NCBI GenBank assembly: GCA_002449955.1
Contig: DJYD01000066.1
Location: 1 to 18,712 of the forward strand
Source of the DNA: Lachnospiraceae bacterium UBA6987
GTDB lineage: Bacteria; Bacillota; Clostridia; Lachnospirales; Lachnospiraceae
Direction of reading: 5' to 3'
DNA: 18,712 nucleotides
Positions within the stretch are counted from its first letter, which is position 1. Each line of letters starts with the position of its first letter. The notes below the pieces were generated by a model that searched no databases, was not told the origin of the DNA, and was given only the letters and a program-made list of their open reading frames with translations. Made by a program: the position numbers and the translations under genes. Shown here one piece after another: positions 7,232 to 15,812 of the stretch.

Positions 7232-7960
7232 TCAGCTTTCCACCTCGAAACTGATCGTTTCCACGTTGTTCATGGATTCCAGAAATCCCGAGATATCACT
7301 GATCGTCATATCCCTGCCCATGCGGAGCGTCAGCTCGTAAGTGGTGCTTCCGCTCTCCGTGAACTCCATCTTGACGTCCATGATCTGCATGCCTTTCGAA
7401 TCGATGTATTCGTCAAGCTGCTGCCTGAACGCGTCCGGGCTCGACGTGGTGCAGTGAAGTCTTCCGACCTTCATGGCGTCCACGCCGATCATGTGCTTAT
7501 GCATGATGATCTGGATGACCGCCACCACGAGCGTGGTAAAGACCCCGATGATGTACATGCCGCTGCCGATGGCCAGGCCGATCCCGGCTGTCGCCCAGAT
7601 GCCGGCCGCTGTTGTCAGGCCCTTGATCGAGCCGCCGTTCCGGAAAATGATCCCGGCGCCCAGGAATGAAATGCCGGTAATGATCTGCGCGGCAAGACGG
7701 GCCGGATCGGTCGGATTGGTCCCGTACAGCCGTTCGCCGGCAGGCCCTACCAGATCGGCAAAGCCGTATTTGGACAGGATCATCACGAGCGCGGCGGCAC
7801 AGCAGACGATGATATGGGTCCGGATGCCGGCTTCCTTGAAGCGTTTGCTACGTTCAAAACCGATGACGGCGCCGCAGATGCAGGCGACCAGTATCCGTCC
7901 GAAAAATTCCAGATATTGGATCAGAGAAAACTCCGCTGCCAATTTCCCGGCTAGTGTCAT
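7232..7960 (-). CDS. MgtC/SapB-family membrane protein
   Basis: 242 residues. The membrane part (about 12-155) holds the family's conserved features: GAVIGFERSKR with the following IRTH near residues 30-49, and the run ITGISFLGAGIIFRNG followed by KGLTTAAGIWA near residues 94-123, with about five predicted helices. The C-terminal ~80 residues are soluble and resemble the ACT-like tail of longer family members. AGGAGG lies 8 bases before the ATG. In other bacteria such proteins matter in low magnesium or act on the F-ATPase; no role here can be read from sequence. A strong hairpin lies just upstream in the leader. Confidence 0.92.
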   Translation of the reverse strand: MTLAGKLAAEFSLIQYLEFFGRILVACICGAVIGFERSKRFKEAGIRTHIIVCCAAALVMILSKYGFADLVGPAGERLYGTNPTDPARLAAQIITGISFLGAGIIFRNGGSIKGLTTAAGIWATAGIGLAIGSGMYIIGVFTTLVVAVIQIIMHKHMIGVDAMKVGRLHCTTSSPDAFRQQLDEYIDSKGMQIMDVKMEFTESGSTTYELTLRMGRDMTISDISGFLESMNNVETISFEVES

Positions 7961-7985
7961 CTCTTTTTCCTCCTAAAAGTAAGCG

Positions 7986-8021
7986 GTGCAGGGACAGCCG
8001 CTTTTTCTGCCGTCCCTGCAC
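7986..8021. terminator. Perfect 10-bp hairpin between lipoprotein gene and mgtC-like gene
   Basis: GTGCAGGGAC and GTCCCTGCAC pair perfectly around a 16-base loop. It lies 37 bases past the lipoprotein stop and 26 bases before the mgtC start. No clear T run follows on the minus strand, so it could be a weak terminator, a messenger-stabilising stem, or a leader element. Confidence 0.6.
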
Positions 8022-8057
8022 AGGCCAGGTCATGCCCTGTCAGCCGATCTTTGCCGA

Positions 8058-9635
8058 TCAGTTCCCAGGTTTCCAGCCGTCGGCCGTCACACCGGCCTTG
8101 ACGACATCGTCCATCTTCGCGATGTCTTCCGCATCGTCATTGGGTTCATGTTCCCATTTGCTGACATCGGTGCCCTTCTTCATGGACAGCTTGTCGTACA
8201 TCGCAAGGGTGCCCACTTCCCAGGTCGCTTCCTCGCCGTCTTCAAAGACGACATGGACTTCCATCTCAGCGCCGCTCTTGCGGATGATGTAGATATTCTT
8301 CTCGTAGCCTTCGCCGTCTTCGTCCTTATCCTTCCAGCCGGTTTCCACAACGCTGCTGCCCTTATCTTCGCCCTTGGCGTAAATATAGACTTCATTGATG
8401 GTCTTGCCGGTCTTGTTCTTGATGTTCAGCACGAGGTCCGCATACTCTCCGGTGTCAGCCGCTTCTTCCGTCGTGGCGGGTTCTTCCGTGGTTTCTGCAG
8501 GTTCCTCCGCTTCGGCAGCCGGAACAACGAGCTTCGCAAGCTCAGCCTTCGCTTCCGCTACCAGCGCTTCGTCAGCCTTCACGGCGCCGTCATAGACGGG
8601 GTACCACTGATCGACGACATGACCTTTTTCCAGGGATTCCGCAAGGTAATCGATGGGTTCCGGTACACCGTCGTCATACTGGACCTTGATGTCGTATTTG
8701 TCTTCCGCGTTCTTTAACGAGATCTCGTTCGGCAGATGGCCGTCGCCGTCGGGTTTGAACCAGTCTTCGATCGGATAGGTGATATCCGTACCGTCATCAA
8801 ACTTCACATAGATGTTGTAATTATCAGCATGAGGACGGATGAAGCATTTGAACAGGTACTTGCCGCCTTCCTTTGCCTTGCCGGGCATCAGGGAATCCAT
8901 CTTCTCGCCGGCATCGGTGTAGAGGTAGTCGATCAGGTTGTTGTAAGCGTCTTTGTCGCCGCCTTCTTCGAAGAAGCGGAAATCAACGATATTCTTGCCG
9001 GTCTTGTTCTTCAGCTCGACCGGCAGCAGTTCGTAGCCGGGATAGAAGTTATCGGCGGTCTTGCCGACAGCCACGGCCAGATCCATCGCAGCCTGATCCT
9101 CGGCCTTGTCTTCCAGCTCAACTTCCCAGCCAGCCGGATCAGTGCCGTCCTTCATGGAGATCTTGGTGTACATCTCCAGTTTGCCCAGATCCTTTTTTAC
9201 TTCGCTGCCGTCTTCGAAGACGACCTTCAGTTCCATCTCGGCATCCGCTTCACGGACGATGTAGATGTTCTTCTCGTAATTCTCCTTGTCGGCATCTTTA
9301 TCTTTCCAGCCGGCTTCAACCACGCTCTTTCCTTCTTCGCCGCCCTTTGCATAGATAAAGACTTCATTGATGACCGCACCGGTCTTGTTCTTGATGTTCA
9401 GGCCGAGAGAGGTATATTTCGTCTCGGGAACGGCAGGTTCCGTGGGCGCCTCTGTGGGTGCCTCTGTGGGTGCCTCTGTCGGAGCCTGCGTGGTTTCAGG
9501 CGCTTTTGTTGTGGGGGCTTCCGTTGCAGCCGGAGTGGTCTCCGGCGCCTTTGTCGACGGATCCTTCTGGGTACCGCATGAAGCCAGTCCGAGGATCATG
9601 ACCAGAGACACTGCAATCGCAAGTAACTTTTTCAT
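8058..9635 (-). CDS. Secreted lipoprotein with three related beta-rich domains
   Basis: 525 residues. It has a lipoprotein signal (LGLASC, lipid-modified C20), a Thr/Glu/Ala/Pro linker (about 22-72), and three related domains. Domain A (about 77-200) and domain C (about 401-525) are close copies, both beginning LNIKNKTG and sharing GWKDKD, YEKNIYI, VFEDG and SMKxGTD. Domain B (about 205-345) keeps VELKNKTG but has diverged. A second acidic Ala/Glu/Thr linker (about 372-397) precedes domain C. AGGAGG lies just before the ATG. The protein should sit on the outer face of the cell membrane. I recognise no enzymatic motif; a role in adhesion, binding or envelope function is possible. Confidence 0.85.
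   Translation of the reverse strand: MKKLLAIAVSLVMILGLASCGTQKDPSTKAPETTPAATEAPTTKAPETTQAPTEAPTEAPTEAPTEPAVPETKYTSLGLNIKNKTGAVINEVFIYAKGGEEGKSVVEAGWKDKDADKENYEKNIYIVREADAEMELKVVFEDGSEVKKDLGKLEMYTKISMKDGTDPAGWEVELEDKAEDQAAMDLAVAVGKTADNFYPGYELLPVELKNKTGKNIVDFRFFEEGGDKDAYNNLIDYLYTDAGEKMDSLMPGKAKEGGKYLFKCFIRPHADNYNIYVKFDDGTDITYPIEDWFKPDGDGHLPNEISLKNAEDKYDIKVQYDDGVPEPIDYLAESLEKGHVVDQWYPVYDGAVKADEALVAEAKAELAKLVVPAAEAEEPAETTEEPATTEEAADTGEYADLVLNIKNKTGKTINEVYIYAKGEDKGSSVVETGWKDKDEDGEGYEKNIYIIRKSGAEMEVHVVFEDGEEATWEVGTLAMYDKLSMKKGTDVSKWEHEPNDDAEDIAKMDDVVKAGVTADGWKPGN
9442..9489. repeat. 12-base tandem repeat encoding the TEAP linker
   Basis: Four copies of a GTGGGTGCCTCT-type unit (two nearly identical, the outer ones drifted) encode repeated Thr-Glu-Ala-Pro in the lipoprotein linker. 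Such repeats change length easily by slippage. Confidence 0.8.
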
Positions 9636-9702
9636 TTTTTCCTCCTCTTATTGTTATGATTCTCCTATTATTTCCTTACCTCACGGGTAAAGGATCATTC
9701 GC

Positions 9703-10656
9703 TTATTCGGTCCGGCAGCTCATGCTGCCGTCCTCTTCAATGATGACGCGGATCCCGTTGTGGGTTGCCGCCTTTAACGTCCTCATCCTGCGGTTTTCCG
9801 TGCAGATCACCTGCGGGACCTCTGTCTGAAGCAGCTCGAGGACTTCGCGGTTCGGACGGTCTTTCTTTTTCTTCGGCTGGTTCTGGCACGAGATCACGGC
9901 GATCTGCGGCGAGAGTGTTTTCAGCAGCTTTTCCGTCATCGCCTTCTCATCGCCGTGATGCGGAAGCTTCAAAATGTCGCAGGGCTCCGTCCATATCTCT
10001 TCCCAGTCGGCTGCGTAGCGGTCTCCTGCTATGAGAACGCGCCTTCCCGCATAACTAAAGCCGACCATCAGGCTGGAGAGATTTCTTTCCTTGGATACCC
10101 GGTACAGAAGATCCGGATCCACAGCCTTTCCGCGGTAGAGATCATCAAAGACTTCTTTCTGTCTTTCGGTAATCTCCTGACGGGGCAGATACACGTTCAT
10201 GCTGAGCTTATCCGTAAGGCGGATCTTCTCTTCCGGGATCTCTTCCTGCCTGCAGCCCTTCTCTGCCGCCGTCTGCAGCGTTTCCCTAAAGAGGTTCAGC
10301 ATCAGCCGGAGGCCGTTCCTGGGTTTGTCGGAGTTGAAGTAATCAGGCTCCACATATCCCGCATCCTCAGGCGGCAGATAAAGCGCGCTCAGGCTTGTCA
10401 CCGGAATCAGGTTCAGGATCCGCTGTGCGCCGCCCACATGATCGATATGCAGGTGCGTCAGGATCATCCGATCGATCTTACGGACGCCCTGCATGACCAG
10501 GTGATCCGCCGTGTCCTTCCTGAGTGACGTCTTTGCCGGTTCCACGAAAGGCCTTCCGGCATCCACGAGGACCGTCATCCGCGTCTCTCCGTCCGAGATT
10601 TCCCTTATCAGGGCAGCATCACCGTCTCCCACATTGGCAAAAAAGAGTTCCAGCAT
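9703..10656 (-). CDS. Metallo-beta-lactamase-fold hydrolase (ComEC C-terminal-domain-like)
   Basis: 317 residues with no signal peptide. It shows NVGDGDA near the N-terminus (the ComEC-type NVGQGDA), the metal motif H68/H70/D72/H73 (THLHIDH), a later metal Asp (D212 in IAGD) and HHG at 233-235. That set fits the soluble hydrolase domain found at the end of ComEC/Rec2 proteins and in stand-alone relatives, some of which are nucleases or phosphodiesterases. The ComEC membrane part is absent. The gene begins 4 bases after the four-helix membrane protein, which in turn follows the ABC binding protein by 4 bases, so it is the last gene of the ABC operon. Its substrate is unknown. Confidence 0.85.
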   Translation of the reverse strand: MLELFFANVGDGDAALIREISDGETRMTVLVDAGRPFVEPAKTSLRKDTADHLVMQGVRKIDRMILTHLHIDHVGGAQRILNLIPVTSLSALYLPPEDAGYVEPDYFNSDKPRNGLRLMLNLFRETLQTAAEKGCRQEEIPEEKIRLTDKLSMNVYLPRQEITERQKEVFDDLYRGKAVDPDLLYRVSKERNLSSLMVGFSYAGRRVLIAGDRYAADWEEIWTEPCDILKLPHHGDEKAMTEKLLKTLSPQIAVISCQNQPKKKKDRPNREVLELLQTEVPQVICTENRRMRTLKAATHNGIRVIIEEDGSMSCRTE

Positions 10657-10660
10657 GACC

Positions 10661-11209
10661 TTACCTGTACCACGAAGGGCGTTCCTTTGCCTTTTCGCTT
10701 TGTGCTTTCTCTTCTGCTGCCTTCTCCTTCATTTTTTTCCGGTGAAGGAGCAGGGCAGGGATCCCGCCGATAACGACGGAAGAAAGCAGGGGAAAGCCGA
10801 TAAGGGCCATGAAAAGGCCGTATTCCGTCTTCGCATCCGACCAGTCGATCAGGACCAGGGCAAACAGCATGACGGCAATGAGCAGCACAGCCATCCACAG
10901 GTAAGCCGCAAGAGCAAGCTTTCCTCTTTCCTTCAGAAAGTACCGGATAAGCAGGCAAAGCGCGCTGCCCGCCGCTGCCGGAAGCGTGTATTCGGCGATG
11001 TTCCTCACCGTCACCGACAAGCCGGAAAAGAGCTTCTCGATCGGGCCCAGGAGCAGCATATACGACGCCAGATAGATCAGGATGAACAGGATCGCCAGCA
11101 AAAACGAGTACAGAAGGTCAGCGCTCTTCGGTTTCCCGTTCTCCTCGAAGAACAGTACCCGGAGAAAGCCGTCCAGTTTCTGTTGGAATTTTGACTGTTT
11201 CGCTGCCAT
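10661..11209 (-). CDS. Four-helix membrane protein of unknown function
   Basis: 182 residues with four predicted membrane helices (about 32-54, 72-91, 98-121, 132-155), and a charged Lys/Glu-rich C-terminal tail (157-178) likely to be helical and cytoplasmic. No family recognised. The ribosome binding site is weak; the ATG lies 4 bases after the binding-protein stop, so translation may depend on coupling. It sits between the ABC binding protein and the metallo-beta-lactamase-fold protein. A membrane partner for the latter is a guess from adjacency only. Confidence 0.75.
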   Translation of the reverse strand: MAAKQSKFQQKLDGFLRVLFFEENGKPKSADLLYSFLLAILFILIYLASYMLLLGPIEKLFSGLSVTVRNIAEYTLPAAAGSALCLLIRYFLKERGKLALAAYLWMAVLLIAVMLFALVLIDWSDAKTEYGLFMALIGFPLLSSVVIGGIPALLLHRKKMKEKAAEEKAQSEKAKERPSWYR

Positions 11210-11213
11210 CTTA

Positions 11214-12527
11214 TTATCTTGTGCTGTTCCAGAGATTCCAGTAAGCCTTGACGTTCGGATAATTCTTGTAAATGTTCTCGTAATCCGGAGCCTTCAGATT
11301 GACTTCTTCGTAGGTGATCCCGGATTTTTTGTACACCACGTCATCACGGACGGACCAGTGGCCGAGCTTGTCGAACACGGTGTAGCAGCCGCTCTGGCCG
11401 TCATCGCCGCCCATCAGAAACTTGATGAACAGGCGGGCGCCGGCAGGGTTGTCGCAGCCGCTGACCACGTAGGAATACGCCGCGGCATCCTGGGCGGTAT
11501 ACGGCTTCAAGCCGGTGACCCAGGCGATGTCCATGCCCGTTTCGCCCATGGACAGCTTGGAGTTGTCAAGCTTGGAGGCGGAGCACAGGCCGAGGGTCGG
11601 TCCGTTGACCGAATCGTTGACCGCTTCCACGACCGCATCGCCGTCGGCAAGCGGGGTGATGGTCATCTGCGAGAAGCGCCAAAACAGTTCGACGCCCGCA
11701 TTATTTTCCGGCAGTTCCATCACGCCGGGGGTATTCTGCAGATGGCTGTTGTAGGTGTACACCAGATCCTTGCCGTACTGCGCCTTGTACTGCGCGGCAA
11801 GCTCCTCGCTGTCCGAGATCAGCTGTGCCCACAGAGCGGCGTAGGACGGAGCCGAGATGTCCTTGGAGAAGATGGTCCAGTACTGGGTGCTCTTTCCGGA
11901 AGCATCCTTATAGGACTGCGTTTCTTCATTATAGCCCTGAACGATGTCCCACCAACTCTCGATCGGTACCTTGTCAAACATTCTGGTGTTGTAGAACCAG
12001 GGGTTGAAGGTGGAATAGGTCGGCAGACCGAAGCGAATCATATCATCGGTCATATGCGCGCAGACATCCGCGGGATAAAAGATCTTGACCAGGTCCCAGA
12101 GCACATATTCATTATAGACCTCGCCGGAAGCGTCCTTGACCATCAGCACGTCCGCCATGGGTGTTCCGCTCTGCGCTTCCATTTCGATCTTCGGCATGAC
12201 CGTGTTGGTATCGCAGGAGATGTACTCGAACTTCAGGTCCGGATATTTGTCCCGGATATACTTGCGAGCCGTGTCCGCATCCGCTGTCGTGGCGTAGATG
12301 GTGATGGTCCCGCCTTCCTTTTTTGCCATTTCATAGAGCTCATCCATCGACATGTGGTTCCAGTCGATGCCGTCCTCACCGATCACATCGATCGCCTCGC
12401 GGCCGCTGATGATGCCGCCCGTGCTCTCCTCAGGGGCCTTGGCCGTTCCGCTTTCGCCGTCGCTTTCGCAAGCCGCCAGCGAGAGGACCAGGCACAGCGC
12501 CGTTAAAACAGCCATGATCTTTTTCAT
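11214..12527 (-). CDS. ABC transporter substrate-binding lipoprotein (Fe3+/hexose-phosphate/phosphonate type)
   Basis: 437 residues from MKKIMAVLT, chosen because AAGGAG lies 8 bases upstream and the protein then begins with a proper lipoprotein signal (LSLAAC, C20). An upstream in-frame ATG at 12605 would overlap the ATPase gene and hide the signal. After an acidic linker, the mature part starts with the usual family pattern (TITIYATTADADTARKY, then PDLKFEYI and ADVLMVKDASGEV). It belongs to the extracellular-binding-protein group that includes iron binders and the AfuA/PhnS/PgtC-like proteins for phosphorylated compounds. The co-transcribed HAD5 and the shared operator favour an organophosphate or related anion over iron; this is inference. 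Confidence 0.88.
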   Translation of the reverse strand: MKKIMAVLTALCLVLSLAACESDGESGTAKAPEESTGGIISGREAIDVIGEDGIDWNHMSMDELYEMAKKEGGTITIYATTADADTARKYIRDKYPDLKFEYISCDTNTVMPKIEMEAQSGTPMADVLMVKDASGEVYNEYVLWDLVKIFYPADVCAHMTDDMIRFGLPTYSTFNPWFYNTRMFDKVPIESWWDIVQGYNEETQSYKDASGKSTQYWTIFSKDISAPSYAALWAQLISDSEELAAQYKAQYGKDLVYTYNSHLQNTPGVMELPENNAGVELFWRFSQMTITPLADGDAVVEAVNDSVNGPTLGLCSASKLDNSKLSMGETGMDIAWVTGLKPYTAQDAAAYSYVVSGCDNPAGARLFIKFLMGGDDGQSGCYTVFDKLGHWSVRDDVVYKKSGITYEEVNLKAPDYENIYKNYPNVKAYWNLWNSTR

Positions 12528-12567
12528 TTCACGCTCTCCTTCCGAAAATCGTTCACAGACCGCCGAC

Positions 12568-13725
12568 TCAATCATCCACGCCGGCTTTATGTTTGGTCTT
12601 TGCAAACTTGATCAGTCTTCCTGTTTCTTTATTATACACGTTCATGCGGCCGGGATGCAATACCACATAGACCTTTTGGTTCATATCGTATTCCACAAGG
12701 CCGACCTGGATGGCCAGGAATTCCGTTCCGGCCACCGTGAGCGTGACCAGTGTTTCGCTGCCAGCAGGCTGATTGGCATAAACGCTGGCTTCGATCGTGT
12801 TCTTGTGATGAGGGTCCTCGGTATAGATGTCGACCATCTCGGGACGAAGTCCGAGGACGCAGTCGAATTCACGTCCCTCGGGGATCTCCTCATCCAGCTT
12901 CATCTTGTCCTTGCCGAACACATACTCGCCGAAGGCGCTGTTCACGCGCAGCGATTCACCGTCATAGAAGCCCTTCGAATCGATGAAGTTGATGCGGGGG
13001 TTGCCGATGAAATCGGCTGCCTGCAGGTCGATGGGGTTCGTGTACAGTTCAAGCGGCGTTGCAATCTGGGAGATCTCGCCTTCCTTGAACAGGGCGATCT
13101 TGGTCGACATCGTCAGGGCTTCCACCTGGTCGTGGGTGACGTAGATGATCGTGGTGCCGGTGTCGCGGTGCAGGCGCTTGAGCTCCGCGCGCATGTCGAT
13201 GCGCAGGCGGGCGTCGAGGTTCGAAAGCGGTTCGTCAAGCAGCAGAAGCCTGGGGCTTGAAGCAATGGCTCTGGCAATGGCCACGCGCTGCTGCTGGCCG
13301 CCGGAAAGCTCGTTCGGATAACGGCCGCGGTACTCTTCGATCCGCATGGTCTTAAGGGCCTTCATGACTGTCTCTTCGATCTCTTCCTTTTTCATCTTTT
13401 TAATCTTCAGGCCGAAGGCTACGTTTTCGAAGACCGTCATGTGGGGCCACAGGGCGTAGCTCTGGAACACCAGGTTCAGGCCGCGCTTGCTGGGAGCTTC
13501 GAAAAAGGCCTTGTCCGCGTCGATGATCGTGCGGTCATCCATCGTCATGGTGCCGTGCTGGGCCTTTTCCAGACCGGAGATCACACGGAGCGTGGTGGTC
13601 TTGCCGCAGCCGGAGGGACCGAGCAGCGTCATGAAGTCGCCATCCTCGATGACCAAATTGATGTCGCGCAGGACGTGGTTTTCGCCGTAAAATTTATCAA
13701 TATGCTCCAATACGATCTTACTCAT
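12568..13725 (-). CDS. ABC transporter ATP-binding protein (AfuC/FbpC/PotA type)
   Basis: 385 residues. Walker A at 36-44 (GPSGCGKTT), Q-loop Q88, signature LSGGQQQR at 140-147, Walker B with D164/E165 (LLLDEP), and switch H198 (VTHDQ). A C-terminal regulatory TOBE-type region of about 150 residues ends the protein. It powers the importer together with the fused permease and the binding lipoprotein next to it. A GGAAA site lies before the ATG. It is separated from the permease by a 201-base structured segment and from the binding protein by 40 bases. Confidence 0.93.
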   Translation of the reverse strand: MSKIVLEHIDKFYGENHVLRDINLVIEDGDFMTLLGPSGCGKTTTLRVISGLEKAQHGTMTMDDRTIIDADKAFFEAPSKRGLNLVFQSYALWPHMTVFENVAFGLKIKKMKKEEIEETVMKALKTMRIEEYRGRYPNELSGGQQQRVAIARAIASSPRLLLLDEPLSNLDARLRIDMRAELKRLHRDTGTTIIYVTHDQVEALTMSTKIALFKEGEISQIATPLELYTNPIDLQAADFIGNPRINFIDSKGFYDGESLRVNSAFGEYVFGKDKMKLDEEIPEGREFDCVLGLRPEMVDIYTEDPHHKNTIEASVYANQPAGSETLVTLTVAGTEFLAIQVGLVEYDMNQKVYVVLHPGRMNVYNKETGRLIKFAKTKHKAGVDD

Positions 13726-13773
13726 GGCTGATTTCCTTTCTTATCTGCTTACATGCTCTCTTTATGATAATAC

Positions 13774-13921
13774 GGATCGCTTCGTGCTTCGCACTCCCGC
13801 GATCCTGCCCTTCATTCGCAGTTCGCGGGGTCCCTTCCCCGCTGCCTGCTCATGCAGGGCGGGTCATAAAGCCTTTCCTCCGCTGTCAAGCAAGCTTGCC
13901 GCGGAGTCGGGCTTTTGACCC
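13774..13921. repeat. Cluster of four hairpins between permease and ATPase genes (possible REP/MITE-like element)
   Basis: Four inverted repeats follow each other. 13774-13805: GGATCGC/GCGATCC enclosing a nested GTGC/GCAC. 13825-13842: GCGGGG/CCCCGC. 13845-13858: CCTGC/GCAGG. 13861-13921: a long stem of three paired blocks (GGGTCA/TGACCC, AAAGCC/GGCTTT, CTCCGC/GCGGAG) around the palindrome GCAAGCTTGC. The long stem begins 5 bases after the permease stop. No T run follows, so it is not a standard terminator. It could be a dispersed palindromic repeat, or an RNA element that protects or processes the messenger and sets permease:ATPase:binding-protein ratios. Confidence 0.8.
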
Positions 13922-13926
13922 TTGTA

Positions 13927-15768
13927 TTACATGCTCTTGCTGACGTTGCCGCCGAATTTATCCGCGATGCGGTTCGTGACCAGGATGAATACAATGATCA
14001 CGATACAGATCGCATCTGCCACCTGAGGCATAGCTTCCTTGGAATAGTCGAAAGCCAGGAAGGACAGTGTATAGTTCTTCGGCGTCATCAGGATGGCGAT
14101 CAGGTCCAGCTCCTTCGCAATGCTGATGAAGGAAAGCAGGAAGCCGGACAGGAAGCCGTTCTTGGCTAACGGGATCACGATGCTGCGGATGCGCCGCCAG
14201 AATCCGGCGCCGTTGATGGACGCCGCCTCTTCCAGTTCCACCGAGATCTGCATCATGTTCGAGGAACCGGAGCGGCTCGCGAACGGGAAGTGCTTCACGA
14301 TGGAGACCAGCAGGATCAGGGTGAAGGTGCCGTACAGGGACGGGATCAGGCCGCCGAGACGCGGCTGGCTGAACATGGAGAAGTAAATGGCCGAGAAGGC
14401 AACGCCCGGCATCAGATACGGGATGAAGATCAGCTGTTCGACAGCGTTGCCGTACCACTTGCCGCGACCTCTCGTCGTGATGTAGCCGAAGAACTGGCCG
14501 AACACCGCGGTGATGAGGGAGGCGATCAGCGACAGCTTCACGGTGTTGCCGAGCGCCCTGCCAAACTCCGGATTATGGAACAGTCCATTCTGGGCAAAGC
14601 CGGGGTTCGGTGCGTTCGAAAGCTCTCCGATCCAGGCGTAAAGCGTCAGGTTGTCCGGTCCGTATCCCGCGCCCGGAATAATCTGGAAGGATTCCATAAC
14701 CAGGAAGAATACCGGCATGACCATGGCGATGACCAAGAACACGGTAATGACGATCAGCATCGGGTACTTTGCGCCCCGCAGCGGGATCGGCGTACTGCGT
14801 GTTCCCTTGCCGCCGATGGTCGCGTAGGATTTCCTCGTGCCGATCAGCTTCTGGTTGATCACGATGGTCCCGGCCGCAAGAAGGATCATCAGCAGGCTCA
14901 TGGCATAGCCGACGCCCTTCGGGCTGTTGTTGATGAAGTCCTTCATTCTGGTCGCCAGCACGTAGAAAGGCGTGCCGTCCGGGTTGTTGCCGCCGAGTCT
15001 TGCCGCGACGCCGTAGGTGCCGATCGACTTGCTGATGGTCATGATTGTGGCCGAAAGGATGGACGGCAGGATCAGCGGAAGCGTGATGCTCTTTAAAATC
15101 TGTGACTTGTTCGCGCCTTGGATCTCACCCATCTCCTCAAGCTCGGAGTTGATGGAACGCAGTGCGCCGGAAGCCATGATATAGGAAAATGCGTAGTAGT
15201 GCATCGTCATGACGATGATGATGGGAACGAAGCCCGAAGCAAGCGAATCCGGCACCGGTATGCCGAGGCTCGTAAGCACACCGTTGCCGCCCATCTTGGG
15301 ATTCCGGAAAATGGTCATCCAGGAAAGGGCCTTGCACCAGGACGGAATCATGTAGGGGATCAGAATCAGAGCGGAAAGCAGCTTCTTGCCCGGGATGTCC
15401 GTACGCACCATAAGCCAGGCCATCAGGGCCCCGAGCGGCACGGAGATGACCGTAACAAATGCACCGATGATCAGCGAATTGCGCAGCGGCACCCACAGGA
15501 TCGTCTTCGTCAGCGGGCTCGCCAGCAGATATTTCCAGTACCACAGCGTATAGTCGCCGATCTTCGCCCCCGGGATATTGCGGAGTTCCGATTTTGCAAC
15601 AACAAAGGTGTTCTGGACCATTGCCAGAAGCGGGATCACAATCAGGGTGAACAGCAAAATCAGCGTGATGAAGACGATCACGTTGAAGGGATTGCCGATC
15701 AGTGCCTTAAACTGGTTCTTGAACCGTTCCTTGCTCATCGGAGGACGGCTCCATCCTTTCTTTGCCAT
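13927..15768 (-). CDS. Fused two-domain ABC transporter permease (AfuB/FbpB type)
   Basis: 613 residues with about 12 predicted membrane helices in two homologous halves. Each half carries the EAA loop that docks the ATPase: about 209-236 (ELEEMGEIQGA...LPLILPS) and about 511-537 (ELEEAASINGA...IPLAKNG). This fused form is typical of the iron(III)-type importers and their hexose-phosphate and phosphonate relatives. GGAGG lies 7 bases before the ATG. The gene starts 44 bases after HAD5, in the same operon. One chain therefore supplies both membrane domains, working with the single ATPase gene downstream. Confidence 0.92.
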   Translation of the reverse strand: MAKKGWSRPPMSKERFKNQFKALIGNPFNVIVFITLILLFTLIVIPLLAMVQNTFVVAKSELRNIPGAKIGDYTLWYWKYLLASPLTKTILWVPLRNSLIIGAFVTVISVPLGALMAWLMVRTDIPGKKLLSALILIPYMIPSWCKALSWMTIFRNPKMGGNGVLTSLGIPVPDSLASGFVPIIIVMTMHYYAFSYIMASGALRSINSELEEMGEIQGANKSQILKSITLPLILPSILSATIMTISKSIGTYGVAARLGGNNPDGTPFYVLATRMKDFINNSPKGVGYAMSLLMILLAAGTIVINQKLIGTRKSYATIGGKGTRSTPIPLRGAKYPMLIVITVFLVIAMVMPVFFLVMESFQIIPGAGYGPDNLTLYAWIGELSNAPNPGFAQNGLFHNPEFGRALGNTVKLSLIASLITAVFGQFFGYITTRGRGKWYGNAVEQLIFIPYLMPGVAFSAIYFSMFSQPRLGGLIPSLYGTFTLILLVSIVKHFPFASRSGSSNMMQISVELEEAASINGAGFWRRIRSIVIPLAKNGFLSGFLLSFISIAKELDLIAILMTPKNYTLSFLAFDYSKEAMPQVADAICIVIIVFILVTNRIADKFGGNVSKSM

Positions 15769-15812
15769 ACTTGAACCTCCATATCAAAGTCAGACCGCCG
15801 TAGCGGATATGA

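Noticed and set aside
8736..9581. Long plus-strand open frame opposite the lipoprotein gene
   Set aside because: It is the antisense image of the repeated lipoprotein domains; the Cys/Gly/Arg end mirrors the TEAP linker repeat.
9674..9693. Small imperfect hairpin between the MBL gene and the lipoprotein gene
   Set aside because: Short stem with a bulge and no T run; too weak to call a terminator.
11214..12605. Longer start for the ABC binding protein
   Set aside because: It would overlap the ATPase gene and bury the lipoprotein signal; the start at 12527 has a good ribosome binding site.
13868..13889. TTGACA-like box on the minus strand between permease and ATPase, suggesting an internal promoter
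   Set aside because: The only -10 candidate gives a spacer of 15 or fewer bases, and the box lies in the loop region of a strong hairpin.
11214..15768. Reading the ABC system as an iron(III) importer
   Set aside because: The protein family allows it, but the HAD leader gene and the shared LacI-type operators with HAD/PHP/kinase genes fit an organic, probably phosphorylated solute better; not proven.
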